DNA from: JAFAXD01 sp051985675
Lineage (GTDB): Bacteria > Pseudomonadota > Alphaproteobacteria > Rhizobiales > Xanthobacteraceae
NCBI GenBank assembly: GCA_051985675.1
Contig: JBPYFJ010000023.1
Location: forward strand, 11,302-75,301
DNA length: 64,000 bases
Reading direction: 5' to 3'
The notes under the pieces are model-generated. The model was not told the origin of the DNA. It searched no databases and saw only the letters and a list, made by a program, of their open reading frames with translations. Shown piece by piece: positions 35,385 through 42,836 of this stretch (position 1 is the stretch's first letter; every line of letters starts with the position of its first letter). Position numbers and translations under genes: made by a program.

Positions 35385-36068
35385 CTACCGAGCGGCGGGT
35401 TCAGGCAACGCGGTGACCTTTACGCCCCGAACACCTGGCACATTCTCCGCCGCCACGCGCAAAGCTCGAGCCACCCGCTCGTCATACACTGGGCCCCAAA
35501 GATCCACGATTCCACCCCGAACAACGATGTCTACTGGCGCGCGGTCGCCCCATCGATGTTTCATGAGTTCGGCGATGATTTGCGCGCGAATGGCCATGTC
35601 GTCGGGCTTGGTGTCAGGGGGCTGGTCAGGCTGGTGCGCAAATCCGCGCAGCAGATTGGCGCGGCTGACGATGCCGACGATCTCCCTGTCGCGCATGACC
35701 GGCACCCTTTTGATGCGGTGTTGCTCCATCAGCCGTACAACCTCTTCGATCGGTGTCTCTTCCGTGACGGTCACCACCTGCCGCGTCATCGCGTCTTCGA
35801 CCCTGCGGCCCTGGGAATGGACGTACTCATCGGCGATCCGTCCCGGACTGAGTTGAAACTCCAACCAGCGCGGGCCCTCTCGACGAGCATCAGCTTCAAG
35901 GTGGCGCAGAAAGTCTCCTTCCGTGATGATACCTACGAGGTGTCCGGCAGAATCCACGACCGGTAGACCGCTGATTCCATATTGCAGCATCACCCGCGCC
36001 GCCTCCGGCAGCTGGACGTCATTGCGTATCGTGGCCGCCCCGAGCGTCATAATGTCAGCTGCTTTCAT
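35385..36068 (-). CDS. CBS-domain pair plus BON domain protein
   Basis: This 227-residue protein has two CBS domains (AADIMTLGAATIRNDVQLPEAA; VEDAMTRQVVTVTEETPIEEV, ending HRIKRVPVMRDREIVGIVSR) and a C-terminal BON domain (IIAELMKHRWGDRAPVDIVV). CBS pairs bind adenine nucleotides or SAM and act as energy sensors, and BON domains often bind lipid or membranes. Its upstream region holds a perfect FNR/FixK box at 36123-36136 shared with the divergent ppk2. The start at 36068 gives the canonical MKAADIM. An alternative in-frame ATG lies at 36080. Confidence 0.9.
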   Translation of the reverse strand: MKAADIMTLGAATIRNDVQLPEAARVMLQYGISGLPVVDSAGHLVGIITEGDFLRHLEADARREGPRWLEFQLSPGRIADEYVHSQGRRVEDAMTRQVVTVTEETPIEEVVRLMEQHRIKRVPVMRDREIVGIVSRANLLRGFAHQPDQPPDTKPDDMAIRAQIIAELMKHRWGDRAPVDIVVRGGIVDLWGPVYDERVARALRVAAENVPGVRGVKVTALPEPAAR

Positions 36069-36122
36069 GTGACACCTCACTAGCGATCATCACGCACAAC
36101 GCGAATATTCAGGACGCCTGCT

Positions 36123-36136
36123 TTGATGTAGATCAA
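36123..36136. promoter_or_regulatory. FNR/FixK box between CBS-BON gene and ppk2
   Basis: TTGATGTAGATCAA matches the FNR/FixK consensus TTGAT-N4-ATCAA at all ten fixed positions. It lies 54 bases upstream of the leftward CBS-BON start and 85 bases upstream of the rightward ppk2 start, so it could activate either or both. Confidence 0.7.
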
Positions 36137-36221
36137 TCTGACATTCGCTTTTTGTCGCACAAACTGCGCTCTGCCTGACGGCGGACGTGAGTGCGGCACG
36201 AAACGAGAAAACACCATTTCG

Positions 36222-37016
36222 ATGTCGAAAGGCCGCAAGAGAGTGTCTCACCATCGCGATGGACGAGCCGATTATGCGGCGTCCCTCCGCGCGCTGCAGA
36301 TCGAGCTCGTGAAAGTGCAAAAGCACTTCATCAAACACCGCCACAAGGTGCTCGTCATATTCGAAGGTCGGGATGCCAGCGGAAAAGACGGGGCGATCAA
36401 GCGTATCGTCGAACACATGAGCCCGCGCGAGACCCGCGTCGTCGCGCTCGGCAAGCCGTCCGACAAGGAGCGCGCTTCCTGGTACTTCCAGCGCTATGTT
36501 CCGCATTTGCCGGCGGCGCAGGAATTAGTTCTGTTCAATCGGAGCTGGTACAACCGAGCGGGCGTAGAGTGGGTAATGAGGTTCTGCACAAACAATGAGT
36601 ATGAGAGCTTCCTGGCGAACGTCGTTCCATTTGAGCAAACGTTGATCGACTCCGGCATTCAGATCATGAAATACTATCTGGACATCAGTAAAAAGGAACA
36701 GAAGAAGCGGCTCAACGAGAGACGAACGGACCCCCTGACGCAATGGAAGAGCAGCCCGATTGACGCAGTCGCAGTGAAATACTGGGATAAGTATACCGTG
36801 GCGCGCGATCGGATGTTTGCAAGCACTTCGACGCCGTTGTCACCATGGATTGTTGTTCGCGCCGACGACAAACGCAACGCACGGCTCAACGTCATCCGCG
36901 ACTTGATCGCCCGGCTGGCATGTCCTGATACCGACAAGCACCTCGCCGTGCCCGACCGACGCGTGGTTTTCCCTTATGACGCGGCGCACGCCAAGGCCAG
37001 CCTGCTTGCCGTATGA
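36222..37016 (+). CDS. ppk2: Polyphosphate kinase 2
   Basis: PPK2 transfers phosphate between polyphosphate and nucleoside phosphates. The 264-residue single-domain protein has Walker A as FEGRDASGKDGAIKR near residue 48, then SPRETRVVALGKPSDKERASWYFQRY, the Walker B-like segment LVLFNRSWYNRAGVE, and a lid region with SKKEQKKRLNERRTDPLTQWK. The length fits the one-domain classes. Substrate choice (ADP, AMP or GDP) cannot be set from the sequence alone. It is 24 bases upstream of the archaeal-type methionine adenosyltransferase gene, so the two form an operon under a region with an FNR/FixK box. Confidence 0.93.
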   Translation: MSKGRKRVSHHRDGRADYAASLRALQIELVKVQKHFIKHRHKVLVIFEGRDASGKDGAIKRIVEHMSPRETRVVALGKPSDKERASWYFQRYVPHLPAAQELVLFNRSWYNRAGVEWVMRFCTNNEYESFLANVVPFEQTLIDSGIQIMKYYLDISKKEQKKRLNERRTDPLTQWKSSPIDAVAVKYWDKYTVARDRMFASTSTPLSPWIVVRADDKRNARLNVIRDLIARLACPDTDKHLAVPDRRVVFPYDAAHAKASLLAV

Positions 37017-37040
37017 CGCCCGGGATTCAAAGGAACAGGC

Positions 37041-38234
37041 ATGCAGTCGGTCGTCATCTCACCGCTTGACCCGAGCGACGTCGCAGTCGAAGTCGTCGAG
37101 CGCAAGGGCCTTGGTCATCCGGACACAATCTGCGATGCGCTTGCCGAGACGCTGTCGCGCAATCTATGTCGCGAATATCAGAAGCGTTTTGGGCGGATAC
37201 TGCATCATAACGTCGACAAGGCGTTGCTCGTTGGCGGCCGTGCGGCACCCGCCTTCGGAGGCGGAGCGGTGCTCGCGCCGATCAATGTCTATCTGGCCGG
37301 CAGGGCAACGACCACGATTGGAAACGAGGAACTCCAGGTCAAGGATATCGCTGTCGAAGGGTCGCGGGCTTGGATGAGCCAGCACTTACACGGCCTCGAC
37401 GCCGATCGCCACGTGCAAATCCATGCTTTGATCCAGCCCGGCTCGCAACACTTGCAGGAGCTGTTCGCGCGTGGCGGTCAACGCAACATTCCACTCGCCA
37501 ACGACACGTCGATCGGCGTCGGCTACGCACCGCTGACGCCGCTCGAGCAACTCGTGCTTTCGGTCGAGCAACATATCAACACTCGTGAGCGTGATCGCCC
37601 GGCAGCCTGGGGCGAGGACGTCAAGATCATGGGCATCCGCCACGGCAGTGTGGTCCGGCTCATGATCGCATGTGCGATGATCGGCCGGCACCTTGGCCAT
37701 ATCGATGATTACCTCGGCGAGAAGGCGGCGATTACGAGGCTCGCGCAAGCGCTGGCATTTCGTCATGGGTTCTCTGACTGCAACATCGCCGTCAACGCTG
37801 CAGATGACCCCGCCGCGGGGTCCGTTTATCTCACCGTTACCGGAACGTCTGCGGAGTCGGGGGACGATGGTCAGGTCGGACGCGGAAACCGGGTCAACGG
37901 CTTGATCACGCCTTGTCGGCCGATGAGCCTCGAGGCCGCCGCGGGCAAGAATCCCGTGACCCACGTCGGCAAGATCTACAACGTCTTGGCGGGTGACATT
38001 TGCGAAGCCCTGGTTGCTTCGATGCCCGAGATCGCTGCAGCCCAGTGCCTCATGGTCAGCCGGATCGGCAATCCCGTCACGGAGCCGGCGATTGTGGAGA
38101 TTAAACTTGCCACCCGCGACCGATCGCCGATCGATAACCTGAAGCGGCGCGTCGAGGAAATCATCGCCGATCAACTTGCAAAAAGTCCGAAGCTCATCGA
38201 CGATTTTGTGGCCGACGCCATCGGGGTGTTCTGA
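37041..38234 (+). CDS. Archaeal-type methionine adenosyltransferase
   Basis: This 397-residue protein matches the archaeal AdoMet synthetase family (PF01941), not bacterial MetK. Features are an N-terminal VERKGLGHPDTICDALAE, then HHNVDKALLVGG, NDTSIGVGYAPLTPLE, EDVKIMGIR, VNAADD, and GDDGQVGRGNRVNGLITPCR. The enzyme makes S-adenosylmethionine from methionine and ATP, releasing pyrophosphate and phosphate. Homologues occur in a limited set of bacteria. Here it follows ppk2 by 24 bases with AAGGAA before the start. PPK2 could supply ATP from polyphosphate for this ATP-costly reaction; this is inference from position. Confidence 0.92.
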   Translation: MQSVVISPLDPSDVAVEVVERKGLGHPDTICDALAETLSRNLCREYQKRFGRILHHNVDKALLVGGRAAPAFGGGAVLAPINVYLAGRATTTIGNEELQVKDIAVEGSRAWMSQHLHGLDADRHVQIHALIQPGSQHLQELFARGGQRNIPLANDTSIGVGYAPLTPLEQLVLSVEQHINTRERDRPAAWGEDVKIMGIRHGSVVRLMIACAMIGRHLGHIDDYLGEKAAITRLAQALAFRHGFSDCNIAVNAADDPAAGSVYLTVTGTSAESGDDGQVGRGNRVNGLITPCRPMSLEAAAGKNPVTHVGKIYNVLAGDICEALVASMPEIAAAQCLMVSRIGNPVTEPAIVEIKLATRDRSPIDNLKRRVEEIIADQLAKSPKLIDDFVADAIGVF

Positions 38235-38244
38235 TGCCGGCAAT

Positions 38245-38534
38245 CTATTGACGTTGATCGTCCTTGAATTCGACGACGACCGGCTTTTCGCTTCCCGGCC
38301 GAGCAATCTCCAATCGGATGGTATAGAGGTCGCGGCCTGGCAGGACAAAGAACCGCCATAGGTGATGGTGTCGGCGATATTCATCGGCTCGAGCTGTTTC
38401 TTCGGACCAGCGAGCACAAGCCCGGATACCTGAGCAATTACCGAAGCATCTGAGATCCGCGCTTTCGTTGCCGCATCGAAGATCGCGGCGACCACGTGGT
38501 ACTCGCGGCCGACGCTCGCAGGAACGCGCGCGGC
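38245..38534 (-). pseudogene. Frameshifted C-terminal fragment of an exported-protein-like gene
   Basis: Two frames on this strand join into one sequence. The upstream part reads EYHVVAAIFDAATKARISD and onwards to MNIADTITYGG; the other continues FFVLPGRDLYTIRLEIARPG to the TAG at 38245-38247. The frame switch lies near 38353, where one base appears lost. The upstream edge runs directly into the stop of the DUF5676 gene, so the N-terminal half is missing. The remnant resembles a beta-sandwich, YtkA-like tail. It is a decayed fragment. Confidence 0.65.
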
Positions 38535-38840
38535 CTAAGCGGCATGCCGTCGGGCGAAGAAGTTGTAGAACGGCACGAGGATGACGGCCACGTACCAACC
38601 ATAGGCGAAGCTTTCGACGAGCCCGATAAAGAAGCTCTGCCAGTCCAGAAGCTTGAAACCGGGCAGAAAGATCGAGAGCCCGGCGTGATAGATCGGCAGT
38701 TCCGGAAAGACGAGATAGCCGATCAGGCAGATCACATACGAGATCACGAGGAACAGGCTGAGACTGAAACCGACGACGACAATCGAGACCGGATCGGCGT
38801 GAGATTGCTGCGTGGTCAGATGGAGTTGCTGAGTGGTCAT
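38535..38840 (-). CDS. DUF5676 family small membrane protein
   Basis: This 101-residue protein has two to three transmembrane helices (VSIVVVGFSLSLFLVISYVIC; SFFIGLVESFAYGWYVAVIL). The pattern, with FPELPIYHAGLSIFLPGFKLLDW between them, fits DUF5676, a family of unknown function often near heavy-metal genes. The ATG at 38840 has a perfect AAGGAGG upstream. A perfect FNR/FixK box lies at 38899-38912, and TATCGA at 38871-38876 fits its -10 spacing. Confidence 0.85.
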   Translation of the reverse strand: MTTQQLHLTTQQSHADPVSIVVVGFSLSLFLVISYVICLIGYLVFPELPIYHAGLSIFLPGFKLLDWQSFFIGLVESFAYGWYVAVILVPFYNFFARRHAA

Positions 38841-38870
38841 GGCGGCCTCCTTTAGACCCCTGACCGGCAT

Positions 38871-38912
38871 TCGATAGCGTTCACCATCTGCGACGTCGTT
38901 GATCTGGATCAA
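38871..38912 (-). promoter_or_regulatory. FNR/FixK-dependent promoter of the DUF5676 gene
   Basis: TTGATCTGGATCAA at 38899-38912 is a perfect FNR/FixK box. Its centre lies about 41 bases upstream of a predicted start near 38864. A -10-like TATCGA (reverse strand) at 38871-38876 is in the correct place for a class II FNR promoter. The gene starts at 38840. Confidence 0.65.
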
Positions 38913-38962
38913 CGTGCGGCGGTAGGGCCCGAGCACCTTAGCTTCGCGCGTGGTCCAATCTG

Positions 38963-39238
38963 CTAGCGCTCGGCGCGGCTCACGACGTCCATCAGCTCGG
39001 CGATCTTACGCCGCTGCTTTGCCCGGTTGCCGGACGCGATGGCGTTTTCGACGCAGTGCCCGACGTGATCGCGCAGGATTTCCTCCTCGGCCCGGCGCAG
39101 CGCTGCGCGTACCGCGGCGATCTGGGTGACAACGTCGATGCAGTAGCGATCGTCTTCGACCATCCGGCGAAGGCCGCGAACTTGACCCTCGATCCGATTG
39201 AGCCGCTTGAGACAGGATGCCTTGATATCTGGACGCAT
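38963..39238 (-). CDS. CsoR/RcnR-family metal-sensing repressor
   Basis: This 91-residue all-helical regulator of the DUF156 family has the ligand pattern of CsoR: Cys33 in RYCIDVV, His in ILRDHVGHC and the Cys at residue 66. These fit a Cu(I)-binding Cys-His-Cys set. LNRIEGQVRGLRRMVEDDR is the family hallmark. It is divergent from the copper ATPase gene with a 59-base gap holding the palindrome TACCCCCAGGGGGTA, so it most likely represses copA until Cu(I) binds. Confidence 0.9.
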   Translation of the reverse strand: MRPDIKASCLKRLNRIEGQVRGLRRMVEDDRYCIDVVTQIAAVRAALRRAEEEILRDHVGHCVENAIASGNRAKQRRKIAELMDVVSRAER

Positions 39239-39248
39239 AGCCCATATA

Positions 39249-39263
39249 TACCCCCAGGGGGTA
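39249..39263. promoter_or_regulatory. CsoR-type operator between csoR and copA
   Basis: TACCCCCAGGGGGTA is a perfect 7-base palindrome with a single central A. The G/C tracts flanked by TA are typical of CsoR/RcnR operators. It sits 10 bases before the csoR start and 35 bases before copA, so it can control both. Confidence 0.8.
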
Positions 39264-39297
39264 ACGGGTTCAAGTAGCAGTCGGAAAGGTGCCGCTG

Positions 39298-41712
39298 ATG
39301 TCAGAATCGCAGACCCGCGGACAGGCGGCCCGCGACGTGCACTCTGCTACCCCCAGCTCACCGTCGACATCGACGGCCCATCAGCAAGGCGGTTCTCATG
39401 GGCGTGGCACCCCGGCCGGCGGCGCGGTTGACCCGGTCTGCGGCATGACGGTCGATCCGCACACGAGCGAACATCGCGCCTCGCACCAAGGGCGCACCTA
39501 TTATTTCTGTTCGGCCGGCTGTCAGACCAAATTCAACGCCGATCCGGCCAAGTATCTCTCCGGGCAGGCCGGCCAAAAAGGCCACGCGCCGATCCCGGCA
39601 GGCACCATTTACACGTGCCCGATGCATCCCGAAATCCGCCAGCCTGCTCCGGGCAACTGTCCGATCTGCGGCATGGCGCTCGAGCCGATCATTGCGACGG
39701 CGGAAGCTGGGCCTAATCCCGAACTGGTCGATATGACGCGCCGATTCTGGATCGGCCTCGTTCTCACCATTCCTGTGCTGGCGCTCGAGATGGGCGGTCA
39801 CCTGACCAACCTGCACATGTTCCTTGGCCAGACGCTTTCGAACTGGATCCAGTTTGTGATTGCGACCCCGGTGGTGCTGTGGGCCGGCTGGCCGTTCTTC
39901 GTGCGCGGTTGGCGTTCGCTGATCACGCGCAACCTCAACATGTTCACCCTGATCGCGATGGGAACCGGGGTCGCCTGGGTCTACAGCGTCGTCGGAACGA
40001 TCGCCCCGCAGATCTTTCCGGCAACCTTCCGCGGCGACGAAGGGGCGGTTGCGGTCTATTTCGAAGCGGCCGCCGTCATCACCGTTCTGGTGCTGCTCGG
40101 TCAGGTTCTGGAATTGCGCGCCCGCGAGCAAACCTCGGGTGCAATCAAGGCACTGCTCGACCTCGCGCCCAAAACTGCGCGGCGCCTCACGAACGATGGC
40201 GGCGACGAGGAAGTGTCGCTTGACGTCATCGCAGTCGGCGACCGCTTGCGGGTGCGCCCTGGCGAGAAAGTCCCGGTCGACGGCATTTTGGTCGAGGGCC
40301 GCTCGTCACTCGATGAATCGATGGTGACCGGCGAATCGATGCCCGTCACCAAGGAGGTCGGCGCAAAAGTGATCGGCGGCACGCTCAACCAAACCGGTGC
40401 CTTCATCATGCGCGCGGAGAAAGTCGGCCGCGATACCATGCTCTCGCAGATCGTGCAGATGGTCGCGGCGGCGCAGCGGTCGCGGGCGCCGATCCAGCGG
40501 CTCGCGGATCAGGTTTCGGGGTGGTTCGTTCCTACCGTCATCGTGATCGCGCTCGCGGCCTTCGCTGCCTGGTCGGTCTATGGGCCGGAACCGCGCGTCG
40601 CCTATGGACTCGTCGCGGCTGTAACCGTGCTGATCATCGCCTGTCCGTGTGCGCTCGGCCTTGCCACCCCGATGTCGATCATGGTCGGTGTTGGCCGCGG
40701 CGCCCAGGCCGGCGTGCTGATCAAGAATGCCGAAGCGCTCGAGCGCATGGAGCGCGTCAACACGCTCGTGGTCGACAAGACCGGAACGCTGACCGAAGGT
40801 AAGCCAAAAGTGGTCGCTGTGGTTCCCGCACAGGGGTTGACCGAGAGCGAGGTGTTGCGGCTCGCCGCCAGCGTTGAGCGCGCGAGCGAGCATCCGCTGG
40901 CCCGCGCGATTGTGGATGCCGCCGAGGAGCGCAAGATCGCCCTCCACAACGTGGAGGACTTCGATTCGCCAACCGGGAAAGGCGCGCTGGGCACGGTCGA
41001 AAGCCGCAAGATCGCGCTCGGCAACAGCCATTTTCTCGCCGAGCTTGGCATTGCAACCTCGGCCTTGGATGCGGAGGCAGAGCGTCTACGCCAGGACGGC
41101 GCGACAGCGATCTACGCGGCGATCGATGGCAAAGCAGCGGGCATCATTGCCATCGCCGATCCGGTCAAGGCGACGACGCCGGAGGCGCTCAAGGCTCTAG
41201 GAGCGGAGGGCGTGCGGGTCGTGATGCTGACCGGCGACAACAGGACGACCGCCCAGGCGGTGGCGCGGCGCTTGGGCATCGCCGACGTCGAGGCCGAGGT
41301 CCTGCCCGATCAGAAGAGCGCTGTGGTGGAGAAGCTGGGTCGCGAAGGCCGCGTCGTCGCGATGGCGGGCGACGGCGTCAACGATGCCCCCGCGCTGGCG
41401 GCGGCCGAGGTCGGCATTGCCATGGGAACCGGGACAGACGTTGCGATCGAGAGCGCCGGCGTCACGCTGCTCAAGGGCGATCTGACCGGCATCGTACGGG
41501 CGCGCCGGCTCTCGGCCGCCACCATGGGCAACATCCGCCAGAACCTGTTCTTTGCCTTCATCTACAACGCGGCCGGCGTGCCGATCGCGGCCGGCGTACT
41601 TTATCCCTTCTTCGGAATCCTGTTGTCGCCGATCATCGCGGCCGCCGCGATGGCGCTCTCCTCGGTCAGCGTGGTGGGGAATGCGCTGCGGCTGCGGCGG
41701 ATCAAACTCTAG
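39298..41712 (+). CDS. copA: Cu(+)-exporting P1B-type ATPase with YHS and HMBD domains
   Basis: This 804-residue P1B ATPase pumps Cu(I) out of the cytoplasm. It lacks a classic N-terminal CxxC HMA domain. Instead it has a YHS domain (DPVCGMTVDP, then YYFCSAGCQTKFNADP) and a heavy-metal-binding domain (YTCPMHPEIRQPAPGNCPICG). Eight helices include the CPC motif (IIACPCALGLATP). Then come DKTGTLTEGKP (phosphorylated Asp), the SEHPLARAI site and GDGVNDAPALA. The ATG at 39298 has GGAAAGG 8 bases upstream. The CsoR palindrome is in its promoter. Confidence 0.95.
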   Translation: MSESQTRGQAARDVHSATPSSPSTSTAHQQGGSHGRGTPAGGAVDPVCGMTVDPHTSEHRASHQGRTYYFCSAGCQTKFNADPAKYLSGQAGQKGHAPIPAGTIYTCPMHPEIRQPAPGNCPICGMALEPIIATAEAGPNPELVDMTRRFWIGLVLTIPVLALEMGGHLTNLHMFLGQTLSNWIQFVIATPVVLWAGWPFFVRGWRSLITRNLNMFTLIAMGTGVAWVYSVVGTIAPQIFPATFRGDEGAVAVYFEAAAVITVLVLLGQVLELRAREQTSGAIKALLDLAPKTARRLTNDGGDEEVSLDVIAVGDRLRVRPGEKVPVDGILVEGRSSLDESMVTGESMPVTKEVGAKVIGGTLNQTGAFIMRAEKVGRDTMLSQIVQMVAAAQRSRAPIQRLADQVSGWFVPTVIVIALAAFAAWSVYGPEPRVAYGLVAAVTVLIIACPCALGLATPMSIMVGVGRGAQAGVLIKNAEALERMERVNTLVVDKTGTLTEGKPKVVAVVPAQGLTESEVLRLAASVERASEHPLARAIVDAAEERKIALHNVEDFDSPTGKGALGTVESRKIALGNSHFLAELGIATSALDAEAERLRQDGATAIYAAIDGKAAGIIAIADPVKATTPEALKALGAEGVRVVMLTGDNRTTAQAVARRLGIADVEAEVLPDQKSAVVEKLGREGRVVAMAGDGVNDAPALAAAEVGIAMGTGTDVAIESAGVTLLKGDLTGIVRARRLSAATMGNIRQNLFFAFIYNAAGVPIAAGVLYPFFGILLSPIIAAAAMALSSVSVVGNALRLRRIKL

Positions 41713-41755
41713 CTTCGTCGATCTCGATACCCACGCGGGTTGCGGCAATGCGTGA

Positions 41756-42175
41756 TCAGTGTTGTGGGTGACCTTCAATGGCCGATGCGGCCGGGACCTT
41801 CGGAACGACCGCTATAAACTCAATCGGGCTGTCGCTCAGGTTCTCCCCGGCGTGACGTTGTGCCGGCACCCACTCAACCGTTCCAGCTGCTCGTCGATAA
41901 TCACGAACGGAGCCGTCGGCCATCGTGTCTCTCAAATGGGCTGCGGTCAGCCAGATGACCAAGCGGGCACTGAGATCGTGCATGCCGGTCCGCTCGTGCG
42001 GACGCAAGACGACGCGCAACGCCATAATGGACGGATTTTCCAACTCGACGCGCATCTGCGCGGGCCCATTGTGTGGAGTCTCTTGCGCGCTCGCGAGCAT
42101 GGTCGGCGTCGAACAACAGAACAAAGCACACGCTGTCCAAGCACATGCCAGTCTGGTCCTGGACCGTCGTGTCAT
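41756..42175 (-). CDS. Small exported cupin-like protein
   Basis: This 139-residue protein has a signal region with CAWTACALFCC and an SAQ cleavage site near residue 30. A small beta-barrel follows with PHERTGMHDLSARLVIWL and EWVPAQRHAGENLSDSPIEFI, which has the His pattern of single-domain cupins. It is probably periplasmic; ligand or reaction unknown. A MerR-type promoter with 19-base spacer lies upstream and the divergent gene encodes a MerR regulator. AGAGGTGG precedes the start. Confidence 0.72.
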   Translation of the reverse strand: MTRRSRTRLACAWTACALFCCSTPTMLASAQETPHNGPAQMRVELENPSIMALRVVLRPHERTGMHDLSARLVIWLTAAHLRDTMADGSVRDYRRAAGTVEWVPAQRHAGENLSDSPIEFIAVVPKVPAASAIEGHPQH

Positions 42176-42210
42176 GTCACCACCTCTTGATTTTGATCTA
42201 ACCGGGCGTG

Positions 42211-42241
42211 ACGCTACGAGTTGAAGCGAACTTCAAGTCAA
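42211..42241 (-). promoter_or_regulatory. MerR-type promoter with 19-base spacer for the cupin gene
   Basis: On the reverse strand TTGACT (42236-42241) and TAGCGT (42211-42216) are separated by exactly 19 bases. The perfect dyad TTGAAG-CGAA-CTTCAA (42221-42236) lies in the spacer and touches the -35 element. A stretched spacer holding the operator is the hallmark of promoters that MerR-family proteins activate by DNA distortion. The predicted start near 42204 leaves a 28-base leader before the cupin gene. Confidence 0.75.
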
Positions 42242-42255
42242 GGAGAATTATCGCC

Positions 42256-42660
42256 GTGCCCGGAATGAGCATCGGCGAGGTTGCCCGTCGGGCCGGGATG
42301 CGACCTTCCGCCGTTCGCTATTATGAGCGCATCGGGATTTTGCCGAAGCCTCCGCGGGCGAGCGGCCGACGATGCTATGACGAAGCGATCCTGGAACGGC
42401 TGGCAATGGTGCGCTTCGCAAAACGCGTGGGATTTACGATCAGCGAGGTGAAGATCTTGCTCCGTGGTTCGCCGGGCCGGCCGCCGCCGGAAACGTGGCG
42501 CAAACTTGCGCATCACAAATTGGCCGAACTCGACCGATTTATCACCGACGCCTCGGTGGTGCGTCGAATGCTACTGGAAACGCTCGATCAACAGTGTCCC
42601 AAGCTTGTGGAGCGAGGCGCGTCTCTTATCGGCGCCCAGAACACGATCGGCCGTCGATGA
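42256..42660 (+). CDS. MerR-family transcriptional regulator
   Basis: This 134-residue regulator starts with SIGEVARRAGMRPSAVRYYERIG and continues with LPKPPRASGRRCYDEAILERL, the two-helix plus wing DNA-binding part of the MerR family, then a coiled-coil with FAKRVGFTISEVKILL. Only one cysteine (QQCPKL) lies in the C-terminal region, so it lacks the paired cysteines of CueR or MerR. The inducer is unknown. AGGAGA at 42241-42246 supports a GTG at 42256; an ATG lies at 42265. It shares the 80-base gap with the cupin gene it most likely activates. Confidence 0.85.
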   Translation: MPGMSIGEVARRAGMRPSAVRYYERIGILPKPPRASGRRCYDEAILERLAMVRFAKRVGFTISEVKILLRGSPGRPPPETWRKLAHHKLAELDRFITDASVVRRMLLETLDQQCPKLVERGASLIGAQNTIGRR

Positions 42661-42836
42661 CGACGACTTGCGGTCTCCGAGGCGGTAGCCGATCGACGGA
42701 CGTCCGTACCTGGAGCCCATGCCCATGAAACAATTATTGATCGGTAGCGCCGGTCAGCCGCACAGCCACGGCGCGCACCCGCAGCCCTGACGCGGGTCCG
42801 GATCGTCTCCATCGACTGCCTTGAGGTGGCGTGCAC

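Noticed and set aside
42187..42200. TTGATTTTGATCTA, near match to an FNR/FixK box
   Set aside because: One fixed position is wrong and it lies in the cupin leader, downstream of the predicted MerR-type start, so it is likely chance.
42725..42790. Small frame encoding a His-rich 21-residue peptide (MKQLLIGSAGQPHSHGAHPQP)
   Set aside because: It is too short, has only a weak ribosome binding site, and no family support; it may still be translated.
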